The notes beneath the pieces were generated by a model that was not told the DNA's origin, did no database searches, and saw only the letters and a list, made by a program, of their open reading frames with translations. A stretch of DNA of 64,000 nt from Calliphora vicina (Eukaryota; Arthropoda; Insecta; Diptera; Calliphoridae), in assembly GCF_958450345.1 (NCBI RefSeq), contig NC_088780.1, positions 129,532,226-129,596,225 of the forward strand. Reading direction: 5' to 3'. Shown here one piece after another: positions 1 to 10,674 of the stretch. A program made the position numbers and the translations under genes. How positions within the stretch are numbered: position 1 is the first letter of the stretch; every line of letters starts with the position of its first letter.

Positions 1-545
1 TTTGTCATTCCGTTTATAATTTCTACATTTTTTATTTGCGACCCCACAAAGTATATATATTCTGAATCGTTATAGATAGCGAAATCGATATAGCCATGTC
101 CGTCTGTCCGTCTGTATGATGAAATCAACTTTCGGTAGCCCTCAAATAACTTACATACATGATTCATACATCAATATATCGGGAACTTTTTAATATATCG
201 GTTGCTATTTAAAATCGTTGCTGGATTACTGGGATCTATATCTGGATTACTAAGTCATTAATATAGACAATATGGATATCTAATAATAGATATTTCAAAA
301 TCGGGAAAAATATTTTTAAAACCGAATTTTTTTTTTCATTATAAAATTTTCTTTATCATAAATTCGTTTTCCAAAAAAAAAAAATTTAAAAAACTTAAGT
401 TTTTTAAAAAAAAATAAAAAACAATTTCGACAAAAAAAAATAAAATTTTGTTTACCTAAAAATATTTTAAAAAAAAATGATTTTAAAGTATAAGTTGGTG
501 AAGGGTATATAAAATTCGGCACAGCCGAATATAACGCTCTTACTT
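1..545. repeat. Dispersed repeat family A2 (copy 1, left-truncated by window)
   Basis: Carries TAGCCATGTCCGTCTGTCCG near the left, a central stretch about dates of paired TAATCCAG-type words, an A/T-homopolymer segment (about 330-480) and the end GAAGGGTATA...CGGCACAGCCGAATATA. The same parts recur reversed at 49830-50485 and in pieces at 54895-55260 and 58320-58640. No coding potential; the small minus-strand frame at 316-522 is homopolymer sequence. Confidence 0.75.
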
Positions 546-900
546 GTTTTATATAAACTACTTTATATAAAAAAGGATATAAGGATGAAACTGAAAAAAG
601 TAAATTTTCAACAACCTTGCAATCTCATTTACATATCCCAGAATTTAGATAAACAAAATTGATGTCAAAGAAAATATAATTTTGTGAAGAATACTAGTAC
701 AAAAATGCTTTTTAATTTAAGTCTCCATTTATACAATATTCAACCAATAAGATAAAAAAATACAGCATAACCAAAAAAATTAAAACCGCGATATTTTAAA
801 AATATGAGCTGTTCAAAAAAGAAAACTAAAGATAGTTTTGAAAATGATATGTGCCATATATGTTTTATAAATTAGACTTTTCGCTGCACCGAAATAAAAT
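546..900. other. No recognisable feature
   Basis: AT-rich sequence between two dispersed repeats; no open frame, repeat or RNA gene was recognised. Confidence 0.5.
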
Positions 901-934
901 TTCAATTTTGTTCCCTGTGTTATTTATAATTTAT

Positions 935-1620
935 TACACCCTACATCACCATAGTGGGGAGGGTATAATGCGTTTGTGCAGATGTTTGTAACGCCCAAAA
1001 ATATTAGTCTAACACCCACTTCAAAGTATACCGATCGACTTATAATCACTTTCTGAGTCAATTAAACGATGTCCGTCCGTCTGGCTGGCTGGCTGGTCGG
1101 CTGGCTGTCCATGTAAACTTTGTGCGCAGAGTACAGGTCGCAATTTTGAAGATATTTCGTTCACATTTGGTATATATTATTTTTTCGGCCCCAGAACCAA
1201 GTGTATTGAAACTAGCTGAAATCGGTCCATTATTTCACCTAGCCCCCATACAAATGTCCTTCCGAAATTGGACTTTATCGGTTATAAATGTTTAATTTAG
1301 ATACATATCTCCACAAATTCCGCTCCAAATAAGTTGTATATATTCAAAATTCATGTCACCAAATTTTGTTACGATCGGTCCATAATTAGTCATAGCTCCC
1401 ATTTAGACCCGCTTCCGAAAATGTTGGTATACTCACAAAATTCAACATAGTAAACTTTCATATAGACATAAATCACACGACCTAATTTCATGGTGATCGG
1501 TCCATAATTAGACATAGGCCCCATATAAGGCCCACTTCCGAAAATCACTCAAAAATATAAATTATTGAAATTTTAAAAGAAAAATGTTTTTGCTCTTTTA
1601 CTTAGTGTAGAGTGCGAACT
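935..1620. repeat. Dispersed repeat family A (copy 1)
   Basis: Runs from ACCCTACATCACCATAGTGG through a GGCTGGCTGGCTGG microsatellite, TACAGGTCGCAATTTTGAAG and repeated CGGTCCATAATTAG words to a TTAGTGTAGAG end. The mirror-orientation copy at 56154-56920 shows the full unit, ending in the arms GGTCGGTC and GACCGACC. Other copies lie at 29960, 35222, 43003, 57055 and 59022. Confidence 0.85.
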
Positions 1621-2215
1621 CGAAAAATAAATGGCAAAAGTTTATTTGATGCAAATCAGCGATAAATATTAAATTGAATGTAACATATTTAATTTCACAA
1701 AATATCGAAAATTTTAATAAAAAAAAACGAAAATATTTTCAATTCTTTTTTTAGTCTAACATTTGAGGATATTTACAGGATACATGAGATTATAATTACA
1801 ATATATAATTACTGCTTCTTCCGATGGCAAATTAATGTCATTAAGTCAGGGCAATATTTCAATGTACAGCATCTATATGATCTATGCCGAATTTTAAATT
1901 TTTTGATGTTAATAAGTCTTGCTAACTTTTGTGATAACATGCTTTTCGAATTTGCGCTTTCTGTTTTTTTGTTAAAAACATTGCTGACAGTATTTACTTT
2001 AGTTTAAACATCAAACCACTTTTTATAAATCTTTGTATGTTAAAAAGGCCAAACTTATCTTTAAAAAACAAACGAAGCTGTTTTAAATTAGTTTCAAAAG
2101 AACAAAAATATGTATTATGTTTTTAATTTGCAACTTTACGAACATGTACCATTGTTCCACTAAAACAAAGTGATCGAGAAAAATTTTAAATATTTACATG
2201 AGGTGTATGATAACG
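1621..2215. other. No recognisable feature
   Basis: AT-rich, no open frame of note and no repeat recognised elsewhere in the window. Confidence 0.5.
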
Positions 2216-2224
2216 CCTGCATAT

Positions 2225-2362
2225 TATTGTCATTCACTAAGAGCACAAAAATGGAAATTAACCCTTAAGAGCACTTCGGATCTGTGTTTTTCGTGATTTT
2301 AAAAGATCAGATTCATTTGGACCCAAGTGCTATTAAGGACTAATTTCCATTTTTGTGCTCTT
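2225..2362. repeat. Inverted-repeat centre of family C
   Basis: AAGAGCACAAAAATGGAAAT at 2239 reads back as ATTTCCATTTTTGTGCTCTT near 2344, a stem of about 28 bases round a loop of about 75. The same hairpin is the axis of the large foldback element at 28 kb. Confidence 0.7.
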
Positions 2363-2952
2363 ATTGTAAATACTAGACTTCATGTTATATTTTTCTTAAG
2401 TTTCATCAAAATCGTCCCAAAAATATATAACATTTCGCTATCTTTCCAATAGAAATTCCAAATAATGAAAAATTTTACCCTTGACCTTCACGATTTAAGG
2501 GTTAACGTTTTCAGATTTTAGGAAAGCTAATAATAACATTATGAACGGATTTTACTTAAAATTAATAACAGTAAGGAAATTGGGCTCATTCGCCAAAATA
2601 TGGCCAAAAAATAAATTTTTCTCGAAAATTGCAAAATTTATATCGAAGGTACGGAAAAGCTATTGCAGGTATTGGCATACTTTTTTCACAATTTTATTCC
2701 CTATTATGTTGTCAATAAATCCCATGTAATGATTAAAAAATTCTAAAATTTGTTTAACAAAATTTTTAAAAATTTGAAAATGGAGTTTTGAAACTGCCGT
2801 TAAAAAAATTAGTTTTTTTTGGTCATACCTGCGAATAGGTTAACGGTTTCCTACTAAGACAAAAACTCATATACAAGTAAATATGGATATTTTTTAAGTA
2901 AAAATGAGCTTTTATTTTAATATTTCTCAAAATATGTTAATTTTGTTCCTAC

Positions 2953-4492
2953 TAGAGCCCTGCATGGGTGACTCTATTTGTCACACACAATGAGTAATCC
3001 ATTGCTTTGCACTCAACTCATTTGTTGTTTTGAATATTATTTACAAAGTGTACGTACTTTTGATTTTAATAATTCAAATTTTTGTTCTACTCAATCATTG
3101 CGAGTATTATTATGTATGTGCACGTCTACATTCAAATCGAATAAGTAAACAACTTACGTATATAAAAAGAATACAAAATAAATATTCTGAATCGAGTGAA
3201 TCGAGTTTTAAATGCCAAAAGAAAAATAATTAAAGCAAATAATAATAAAAAAACATGAAATCCATCGTATACAGAATATTGATTTAAGAAATATAACTGC
3301 TGTTTTCGACATAATTCGACCCTTTGAAGAAGCCTCGAAGATACTAGAGGGTATTTCTCTCCCTCCAACAATTCATTTGGTCTACATTTATGTAAACAGC
3401 CTTCTAAAGAAATGCGCTGAAAACAATGAGGTTATAAGTATTGCCAAGGCTTTGAAAAACGAGCTTAGGCACTACTTGGAAACTGTCGTTTTTCAAATTG
3501 ACCATCTAGCATCGAGTTGCACTATTTCTGTTCCCACCTGCAAACAAATTGCTAAGTTTCTCTGAAGAAGATCGAAATCTTATAAAATTGAAATGTATTG
3601 AGTTGATACAAAGCCTAATACAGAATTGTGAGCCTATGACAGAACCACAATAACAATCAGTAGCTCCAATCTCATCGAAAAATTTAGAACTGTTTTCAGA
3701 TTTTATTCGATCATCTGATTTTCATACCAACGAGGATTCAGTGGCCTCAGAGTTGAGACGATACTAAACAACAGAAGTGTCCTTTTTTGATGATTTCGAC
3801 ACACTTAAGTGGTGGGATTCGCATAAGAACGAGTTCCCCTTTTTACACAAATTGAGCTGCCGAATCTTAGCAATACCTGCAAGTAGCGCACCTTCAGAAA
3901 GGGTTTTCTCTTGTACCCGTAACGTAATTTCTGGAAAACGATGCTCGATTGCCTCAAATGATATTGCGGTAAATCAAATTATTTTTTTACACATGAATCA
4001 CAAAAACTGCAGTTCCACAAGAAGTAGATGCCCTCTTCTTGTGGTCCTTATATTTTATATTTTTCAATTTACAGTAGTTTTGCTTACATCTCTAAATAAC
4101 ATTTAAATATAATTATTACATGAGTTAGATTAATAAAATATACATGTCTCATCAATAATGCGTTTTATTTGTAATCTCGCTATAAAAATTCATAAGAATA
4201 GTAATTCGTTCAAAGAATTTCATTATAATTAAATCACATAATAAAGCCCTCTATGATTCGATTCACTCGCTGTTTTGCACTCGATTTGAAACACAGAAAC
4301 ACTCTCAATACTCATATAATGCTATACTCTTTACATTCATGTATTTTGCTTTATTTGAAATTTTTGTCAAATACGTTTTTGTTTTGAATAAATTATTATA
4401 TTCATTCAAAAAACAATGATTGAGTCAAAAACAGTGCTTGAAAAAAATTAAATGTTTTTAAATATTATTTAAGTCACTCATGCAGGGCTCTA
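2953..4492 (+). mobile_element. hAT element, decayed, with perfect 8-bp target duplication
   Basis: Terminal inverted repeats TAGAGCCCTGCATG and CATGCAGGGCTCTA are flanked on both sides by GTTCCTAC (2945-2952 and 4493-4500). A transposase relic lies inside. Copies of an ACTCAT/ATGAGT word crowd both subterminal regions and may be transposase-binding sites. The insertion splits a family C repeat, and removing it with one duplication restores that repeat. Confidence 0.92.
3290..4015 (+). pseudogene. hAT transposase relic
   Basis: Two open pieces are recognisable. The first (about 3300-3563) reads FDIIRPFEEASKILEGISLP onward to ELRHYLETVVFQ and resembles the hAT RNase H-like domain insertion region. 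The second (about 3770-4010) has DTLKWWDSHKNEFPFLHKLS and IPASSAPSERVFS, the hallmark hAT C-terminal dimerisation domain. Stops and a frame change separate them (for example RRY-stop near 3766), and the N-terminal zinc finger and first catalytic region are absent. It cannot encode an active enzyme. Confidence 0.9.
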
Positions 4493-4780
4493 GTTCCTAC
4501 ATTTCTTGATCTAGTGGCCTGAGACACATTAATGGCCTGGCGAATTTTTAATAACTTTAACATTTTTTATCCAATTTTTGTCTTATTAGAACAACAATTA
4601 TGTACATATTTTAATTCTTTTAAATTAAATTGCAAAAGTAATTATTTAACGGCAAAATTTTTACAAAAACTGAAAAAAATTGCATTTTTTCTCCTTGTAA
4701 ATGCACCTCAAAACGGAATCGCTAGGCGGCACGAGTTCCAATCATGATAGAAAGACAAAATTTCACATTTAACTATAGTT

Positions 4781-5225
4781 TTATATATATAAAAATATAG
4801 AGATTACCCGTTCCAAAATTGTTTGGCTTATAAGGGACGCTCAATCAAGAATGTTGACAGAGGTCGAACTAGAAAAGTAGATCCTGAAAAGGTTCAACAA
4901 TTTGACAATATCAATATGTTCTCAACTGTTTTCTAAGTTTATGTTTTGTATGTTTTTTCATAGGACTAATTACATAATTTACAATAAAAATAAGCCATAT
5001 TTCGTATTTATTTATACAACACACATTTCCATACAAGATGTATAGAATTTCAAATAAATATATTTTACACACACGATTCTATAAAAAGTAGTAACCACAT
5101 TTAATCAGTGTTTGCTTTTGTGGTCAATTTATGTGCATGCTTTCGGTATAAAAGATTACGAACAATCTCTTTGTTATTGTATAGATTATGACTATATGAA
5201 TTTTCGAAAAATGGAAATACATGTC
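4781..5225. other. No recognisable feature
   Basis: AT-rich flank between the family C repeat and the non-LTR fragment; the short plus-strand frames here have no recognisable domain. Confidence 0.45.
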
Positions 5226-5229
5226 ATCG

Positions 5230-5975
5230 TTGTATGGATTATTATTCTGCATGAATCCAAACTAGTAACCATAACAGGGGAAACAATATTCCACCCTGCG
5301 GTATACCCCTGGTAACCCGTCTTCTACTCCTGTCATCGCCTAGGCTTGAGTTGATAAACGTGCTACCAAGCATCGAAACTTGTTGCCTCTATCCTAATGT
5401 TATTAAAGTCTCCCTCTATATCTAAAAACGTAGCTGAAGTATATTCCCTATGTTCTAAGCCATGCTTACCTTACCCTTGAGATAGGCGTGCTGAGCGTTG
5501 CTAATGAGGTTGGTATCTATATTGCTCATTAGATAAAAATCTATCAGTCGCTCAAGAGTCTTCAACAGAAAAGACGAGAGGCTAATATGTCTAAAATCCG
5601 ATGCCTTCAATTGCCACGCCTTACCGGCTTTGGGTATGACGATTACTTTTACCTCTCTCCATCCTCTAGGAAGATACCCCCTACTAAGACAATTCCTGAA
5701 GATATCAGCCAAGAGAAATAATCCGTCCTGAATATTACATAGCATAGCCGGAAAACCCCCGTCCGGATTCGGTGACTTGTACTGGTCGAAAGTATTCATC
5801 TCCCTTACTAAATTTTGCCCTGAGACTATTTCTTCAATGAAATTAGAAATGTGACTGAGACCCGTAGGTGCAGTGTCCCCCTAGTCGTCGTCCCTAATTT
5901 CAGTTACTGTACAACCTGGAAAGTCTGTTTCCATAAGAAAGGAGAGTGTCTCTGAGCTCTTAGAAATATCCTTCA
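5230..5975 (-). pseudogene. Non-LTR retrotransposon reverse transcriptase fragment
   Basis: On the minus strand the reading runs LMETDFPGCTVTEI, then FDQYKSPNPDGGFPAML, YLPRGWREVKVIVIPKAG, DFRHISLSSFLLKTLERLID, ATFLDIEGDFNN, and RGIPQGGILFPLLW. These are reverse transcriptase blocks in the right order for a Jockey/I-like non-LTR element. Both the YADD block and the endonuclease are missing. A stop (DDD-stop near 5882) and a frameshift near 5460 break it. A 3' piece of a similar element lies at 39520-39990. Confidence 0.88.
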
Positions 5976-6051
5976 CTATATTATTTTATAATAAATATGT
6001 ATGAGAAAATTTAATTTCTAGTTTCCGCTCAATGTTTCTCTATGGTTTGAT

Positions 6052-6646
6052 TAGAGTTGTCAAATATTCGACATATTCTAAAAACCGATTTTCGAATAAT
6101 TCGAAAAAGCGTAATTTATAAAAACCGGTTTTCGGTTAAATTATTTTTTATTAAAGAAGAGACATGTATTAACTGTTAAAATTGCATTGTATAAAATATT
6201 TAATTCGATATTTTTGAAAATTTGTCCAAATAATTAAAATCTCGTTTGTTCGTTGTTGCAATATTAGTTGTTTTGTATAGATTTTGAACTTCTTTTATTG
6301 TTAAACTGAGCTGAGCTTCTAAATTCTGCGATTCACTTTCAATATGTTCTAAATAAGACCTTGATGAACTTTCATTTAGTTCTGACCAAAAAGTCTATTA
6401 CAAAGTGTTACTACATACGGTATAACAAGGCGAATTTATTACAGGTGACGTTAAAAAGCCATCTGATTATTTTATGCTCGATATGTTTTCTGACTTCTAT
6501 CTGTTAAATTTTGCTTAAAATTATTAAAAGTATTGGCATAAAAGCTTAAAATAAATTTTAAAAAATATTCGGATTTGTCGAATAATTCGGTTAATTGAAA
6601 AAAAACAGGTTTTTCGAATAATTCAAAAACCGGTTTGACAACTCTA
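6052..6646. mobile_element. Non-autonomous hAT-type element, perfect 8-bp target duplication
   Basis: Terminal repeats TAGAGTTGTCAAA and TTTGACAACTCTA are flanked by GGTTTGAT at 6044-6051 and 6647-6654. Inside, subterminal TTCGAATAATTCG and ACCGGTTTT words are repeated in both orientations. No transposase frame. 595 bp. Confidence 0.93.
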
Positions 6647-6654
6647 GGTTTGAT

Positions 6655-7345
6655 GCAATTATTTGAATTTCCCTAAAGTCCTAATTTATAAAAAAAAATT
6701 ATAAATTCCAAATTTATTTATTTAGGTAGCACCTTTTATAATCGCCTTAAACAACATCCAATTGTATTTCACTTTTAAATGCAACATTTTCTAAATTAAT
6801 GCATATGACTTGTTGTTTATTACAGCAACTAACCCTTTGTGGTTTAACTTCTTTTTACCCTTTTAAAAGCAAACTCCAAAATAACACTACCCCCATCTAA
6901 CCAACTGTTTACCATATTATTTTGCATTTTCTAGATAAATAATTCACACATATCATGAGTTTGTTATAAAATAGAATTTGTATTTTAAACACGACTTATT
7001 CATAAGTATTTGTTTAGAAGCATTCACAGAAACGAACAAACAACAAAATAAGAATAATTTCTCTAATTACATGTGAATGCAATGCTCAAGAGATTTTTGG
7101 AAAAGATAAATAATTTGTTTCCTACGAGTCGTATGTGTCATCAATGCTAAAAGCAGTTGCAATGACAGAAATATTTTAACACATGCGTTGCAAAAGGGAA
7201 AATGAAACGTAGACAGGAAGTGAATATATCACTGAGATATTTAAATTTTAAAGGAATTGTATTAAAATGTGAAGTAGATTAAATTCTTTGTTTATAAAGA
7301 TAATAGCAACAATTACAATATTGAGGATTTTATTTGTAATAAATA
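6655..7345. other. No recognisable feature
   Basis: AT-rich intergenic sequence without a supported feature. Confidence 0.5.
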
Positions 7346-7347
7346 TC

Positions 7348-7445
7348 AAGGTTGGCTACCGATTCAAAACGGTTAAAATATAACAGTAGCGGTAATTTAA
7401 TCCAAACGGTAATATAGCGGTAGCGGTATTTTCGGTCTGAGTTAC
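7348..7445. repeat. ACCG-rich MITE end (copy 1)
   Basis: CAAGGTTGGCTACCGATTCA followed by repeated AGCGGTA/ACGGTAA words. The same end appears reversed at 16925-17036 and at both ends of 30818-31271. Confidence 0.6.
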
Positions 7446-7448
7446 ATA

Positions 7449-7510
7449 TATTTATAATAAACTAGTTGATCGCCCCGGCTTCGCCCGGTAGCATTTACTA
7501 ATGTTAGTTC
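7449..7510. repeat. Possible Helitron-like end
   Basis: ACTAGTTGATCGCCCCGGCT followed by TCGCCCGG gives a GC-rich hairpin in AT-rich DNA. Similar sequences mark ends of Helitron-like and related insect repeats. Weak identification. Confidence 0.25.
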
Positions 7511-7839
7511 TTCAAGTTTCTCCAACTCAAAGTTTGCAAATAAAAAATCTAAATTTGTACTGCATACTTTAGGGAGCTTTTTTTATTACAGTTGATTGGG
7601 ATGACTAAACATATGGTAGCAGTGTTATTATATTGCTGAATTAATGGTACACACAACTGTTTCAAATAAAATAATTCGGTTATAAGGACAGAATTTATTA
7701 GTAGGTGCAATTACGATTTTTTCTAGCTTATCAATTAAATTACTATAATTATAAAAAACAGTGTATTTATTCTTAAAATATGTACATAACCTTAAAATAT
7801 GAAGGTAAATCCTTATGTATTATATATCGTCCACTAAAG

Positions 7840-8250
7840 TGCAGAAGTGCCCATAAAATCGATAAAATCAAAAAATTTCCTTTCAAAAGGACATTTAAGG
7901 ATTAAAATATTCTACGAAACTTTTTACCGGAACATTTCAGTGAGGGTCACCAAAGATATTTAGGTTTATTTATTTATTATTTTTAATTCTACTCGATCTT
8001 TTTTTAGATATGTTTTTTTATATATGGCGGCAGATATATGCAGGGTCGAAATTTTTATTTTAAAATATGAGCTATTTTTTTTAATATGATCCTATAAAAA
8101 GTTACATGCATCAAAGTTATAGCCGTATTTTTTCAGCTTTTTATATTGTAGAAAACATTTTTTTCGAGACTATATAAAATTTATATATGATCCAAAAAGA
8201 CAACCTAATTCAAAAGCGTTAAAACTAAAAATTGTCTCACTTAAGAGAAC
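7840..8250. repeat. Dispersed repeat family D (copy 1)
   Basis: CCTTTCAAAAGGACATTTAA and CATTTCAGTGAGGGTCACCA match the copy at 57440-57910 and the inverted-repeat element at 22260-22700. Confidence 0.65.
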
Positions 8251-9205
8251 TTACTCGCTCCCAGATCTATCCAAACTTTGCTAATTTAAAAAAAAATTAT
8301 ATTTAAGTAAAACATTCTAAAAGGCAAACCACCGATCACCGAAGAAGCTCCATGCTTGTATAGCCCTATATCTTATTTAAGTACGTACAAAGTTATTTTA
8401 CTATCACGCGGTAAATAACGTCACACTAGGGTCTTTTCTAAAAAAAACTCAGTTTTTGGAAAACATTTTCCCCGTTTTAGGAATTTTGGTATTTTCAAAT
8501 AAAAAGTGTTAAATATTGTAATGCCATTGATTTAAGGACAGTTGGATCTACACTATTTCCAAATTTTGTTGTAATACCTTTAACCGTTAAAAGTACACAT
8601 TAATTGAAATTTTATGTTTCTGTTCATGAAGGTATATGAAGTCCGAAAAAATCATAAAAATATATAATTTCACTAAACTATTAAACTTCAAGTCCTAAAG
8701 TTTTCACCAATGCCAACTACTTATACAAAAGCTTATATTTGTTCATCAGGAGCTCCACAAACTAGGTTTTTGGCACTCAGTTACCTACATACATACATAT
8801 CTAGTTGTCATCAATGCATACATGTATTCAAAAAATGTTTATATACTTTAGAATAGTTATAATGGAAAAAGGAAACTATTGACATCGATTACAGTAAATT
8901 ATGCCAAATAATTTAGTTTATAATTTGCACCGGTAAAATGTTGAATAATTCTTTTTTTCCTAAATGCATTCGCTAATATTATTCTTTTTCCAGCGAAATA
9001 GATAACATATGAAACATGATGCATATAATAATAGGGCACTAGATGTCTAAATATATTTTACATACAAAGTTATTGCAGTGTTAGTAATCATCTTTAGACG
9101 ATGATGATGGTGATTTTTATTAACAAAAATAAACTATTATACATTTCCAGCTAAATACAAGTAATTAAAATTATACACGCACATAGATTGGATTTAAGCT
9201 GATCA
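8251..9205. other. No recognisable feature
   Basis: AT-rich; no supported gene or repeat. Confidence 0.45.
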
Positions 9206-10652
9206 ATTAGGGTGGATCGATTTGAATGGATGCAAAAAATAAAAAATCGTAGGGTAGAAATTATTCTACGAAGTTAGTATTCTTAAATTTGCACCAGAAA
9301 TTTAAGGTCTAAAATGGATTTTTATAAATAAAAAATATTTTGGTGGTTATTAGTGATTCACAGTAATGTGAAACAGGATAATAATGTGGGACCTTTTTCT
9401 TACATTTACCAATTCGACTTCAAATTTCAATTAACTCTATTAACACGTCAGAAGAAAAACTATGGTATCTTTTTGAATTTAATTTTTATGTATTTTGTTT
9501 ATCAATACTAGCTAGTACTACATACAATTGATTAATTCACAACAATTTGTATCGTGTATCTTGTATTAAATACACATTTTGTTTATTAGTTTGTGAACAC
9601 CCATTGTACCCAGAGTAGTATGTATAACAAGTAGTCCGACTCTCAATTTTTTCAAATTACTCTTTCACATATAAGGATACTATGTGAGCTCAGAGAAATG
9701 TAAACAAATTTATAGCTGTAAACCAATACAACTTATTAAAAACATATATGTCCAATTCACAACCTAACTGTATGTTGTATGTTACAACTATTGTGGTTGT
9801 GAACACAAATTTGGCCAAATCGTAAGTTTACCCTGCCGATCCTTGACAATTCCAAACGAAGATGATAAAAAAAACATTGCAAAATCTATTATATTATATA
9901 ATGGCAAACTAATGTGTGCATTGTGTAAAAAATACAAACAATTGACAAATATTTAAAACAAATTATCGTTTTACCGTTTGGCTGTTATTTTGCACTAAAA
10001 TATTTTAATTTTTTTGTTTATGTATACATATGAACTTTTGGTAACACTTAAATTTTCATACAACATTCGAAAAACATACATATGTAAAAATATTGTAGGT
10101 GTTGTACAAAACATTTATATAGAAATTATCAACAATATTTGTACAACTATTGTACATTCAGACGACTTACAAGTCATACGACTGTACAATAAATTCAATT
10201 CACAAGGTCTCTTATCAGTCATATTGTCATAATGTCCTAATATATCACGACTCGGCAGCTCGGCTTAACCGAATCTTTCGCGTTCGGCGCAGATCTCTGC
10301 TGGTTGGTTACGATAACACAATAAACATAGCATACAGAGTATGCTATGGTTTTTGCTTGAAAAACAATAAAAACCATTGTGAAATATTAGGACATTATGA
10401 CAATATGACATGATAAGAGACCTTGTGAATTGACCAATAAAATAAAAGTGTATAAGTGTATTTAATTTTTGTATGCAAATGTCCAACAACAAGCTTACAC
10501 TCGATACAAGGAGTTTTGTAAATTAAGCAAATATATTTTTTAAAGTTAAAATCCATTTTAAACGCATGGTTTTTAGGGCGAAGTCGCTTAAAATGTTTCG
10601 TAGAATTGTTTTCTCTCTACGATATTTTTTCAAAAATATATACTCACCCTAA
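9206..10652. mobile_element. Candidate 1.45-kb inverted-repeat element, non-coding
   Basis: The left end TTAGGGTGGATCG...ATCGTAGGGTAGAAATTATT...CTACGAAG is mirrored on the right by TTCGTAGAATTG...CTACGATA...CACCCTAA. Arms match imperfectly over about 70 bases. It hosts a second MITE at 10195-10433. No coding potential. Confidence 0.5.
10195..10433. mobile_element. MITE with about 50-bp terminal inverted repeats
   Basis: TCAATTCACAAGGTCTCTTA at the left reads back at the right, and matching continues through CATATTGTCATAATGTCCTA. A perfect internal hairpin CATAGCATAC/GTATGCTATG sits near 10327-10349. A partial copy with a different internal hairpin lies at 33885-34030. Confidence 0.85.
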
Positions 10653-10674
10653 TATCCATATTTAAATGTGTGTA

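Larger units (their letters stand above)
2363..4780. repeat. Dispersed repeat family C (copy 1, split by hAT)
   Basis: Contains ATATATAACATTTCGCTATC, TTGGGCTCATTCGCCAAAAT and a ...TAACGGT...ACAAAAACTCATA... stretch also found at 12290-12990 and reversed at 27700-28480. The copy is interrupted at 2953-4492 by a hAT element and resumes with ATTTCTTGATCTAGTGGCCT. Confidence 0.8.

Noticed and set aside
316..522. 68-codon minus-strand frame rich in Phe and Lys
   Set aside because: Translation of A/T homopolymer runs in a dispersed repeat.
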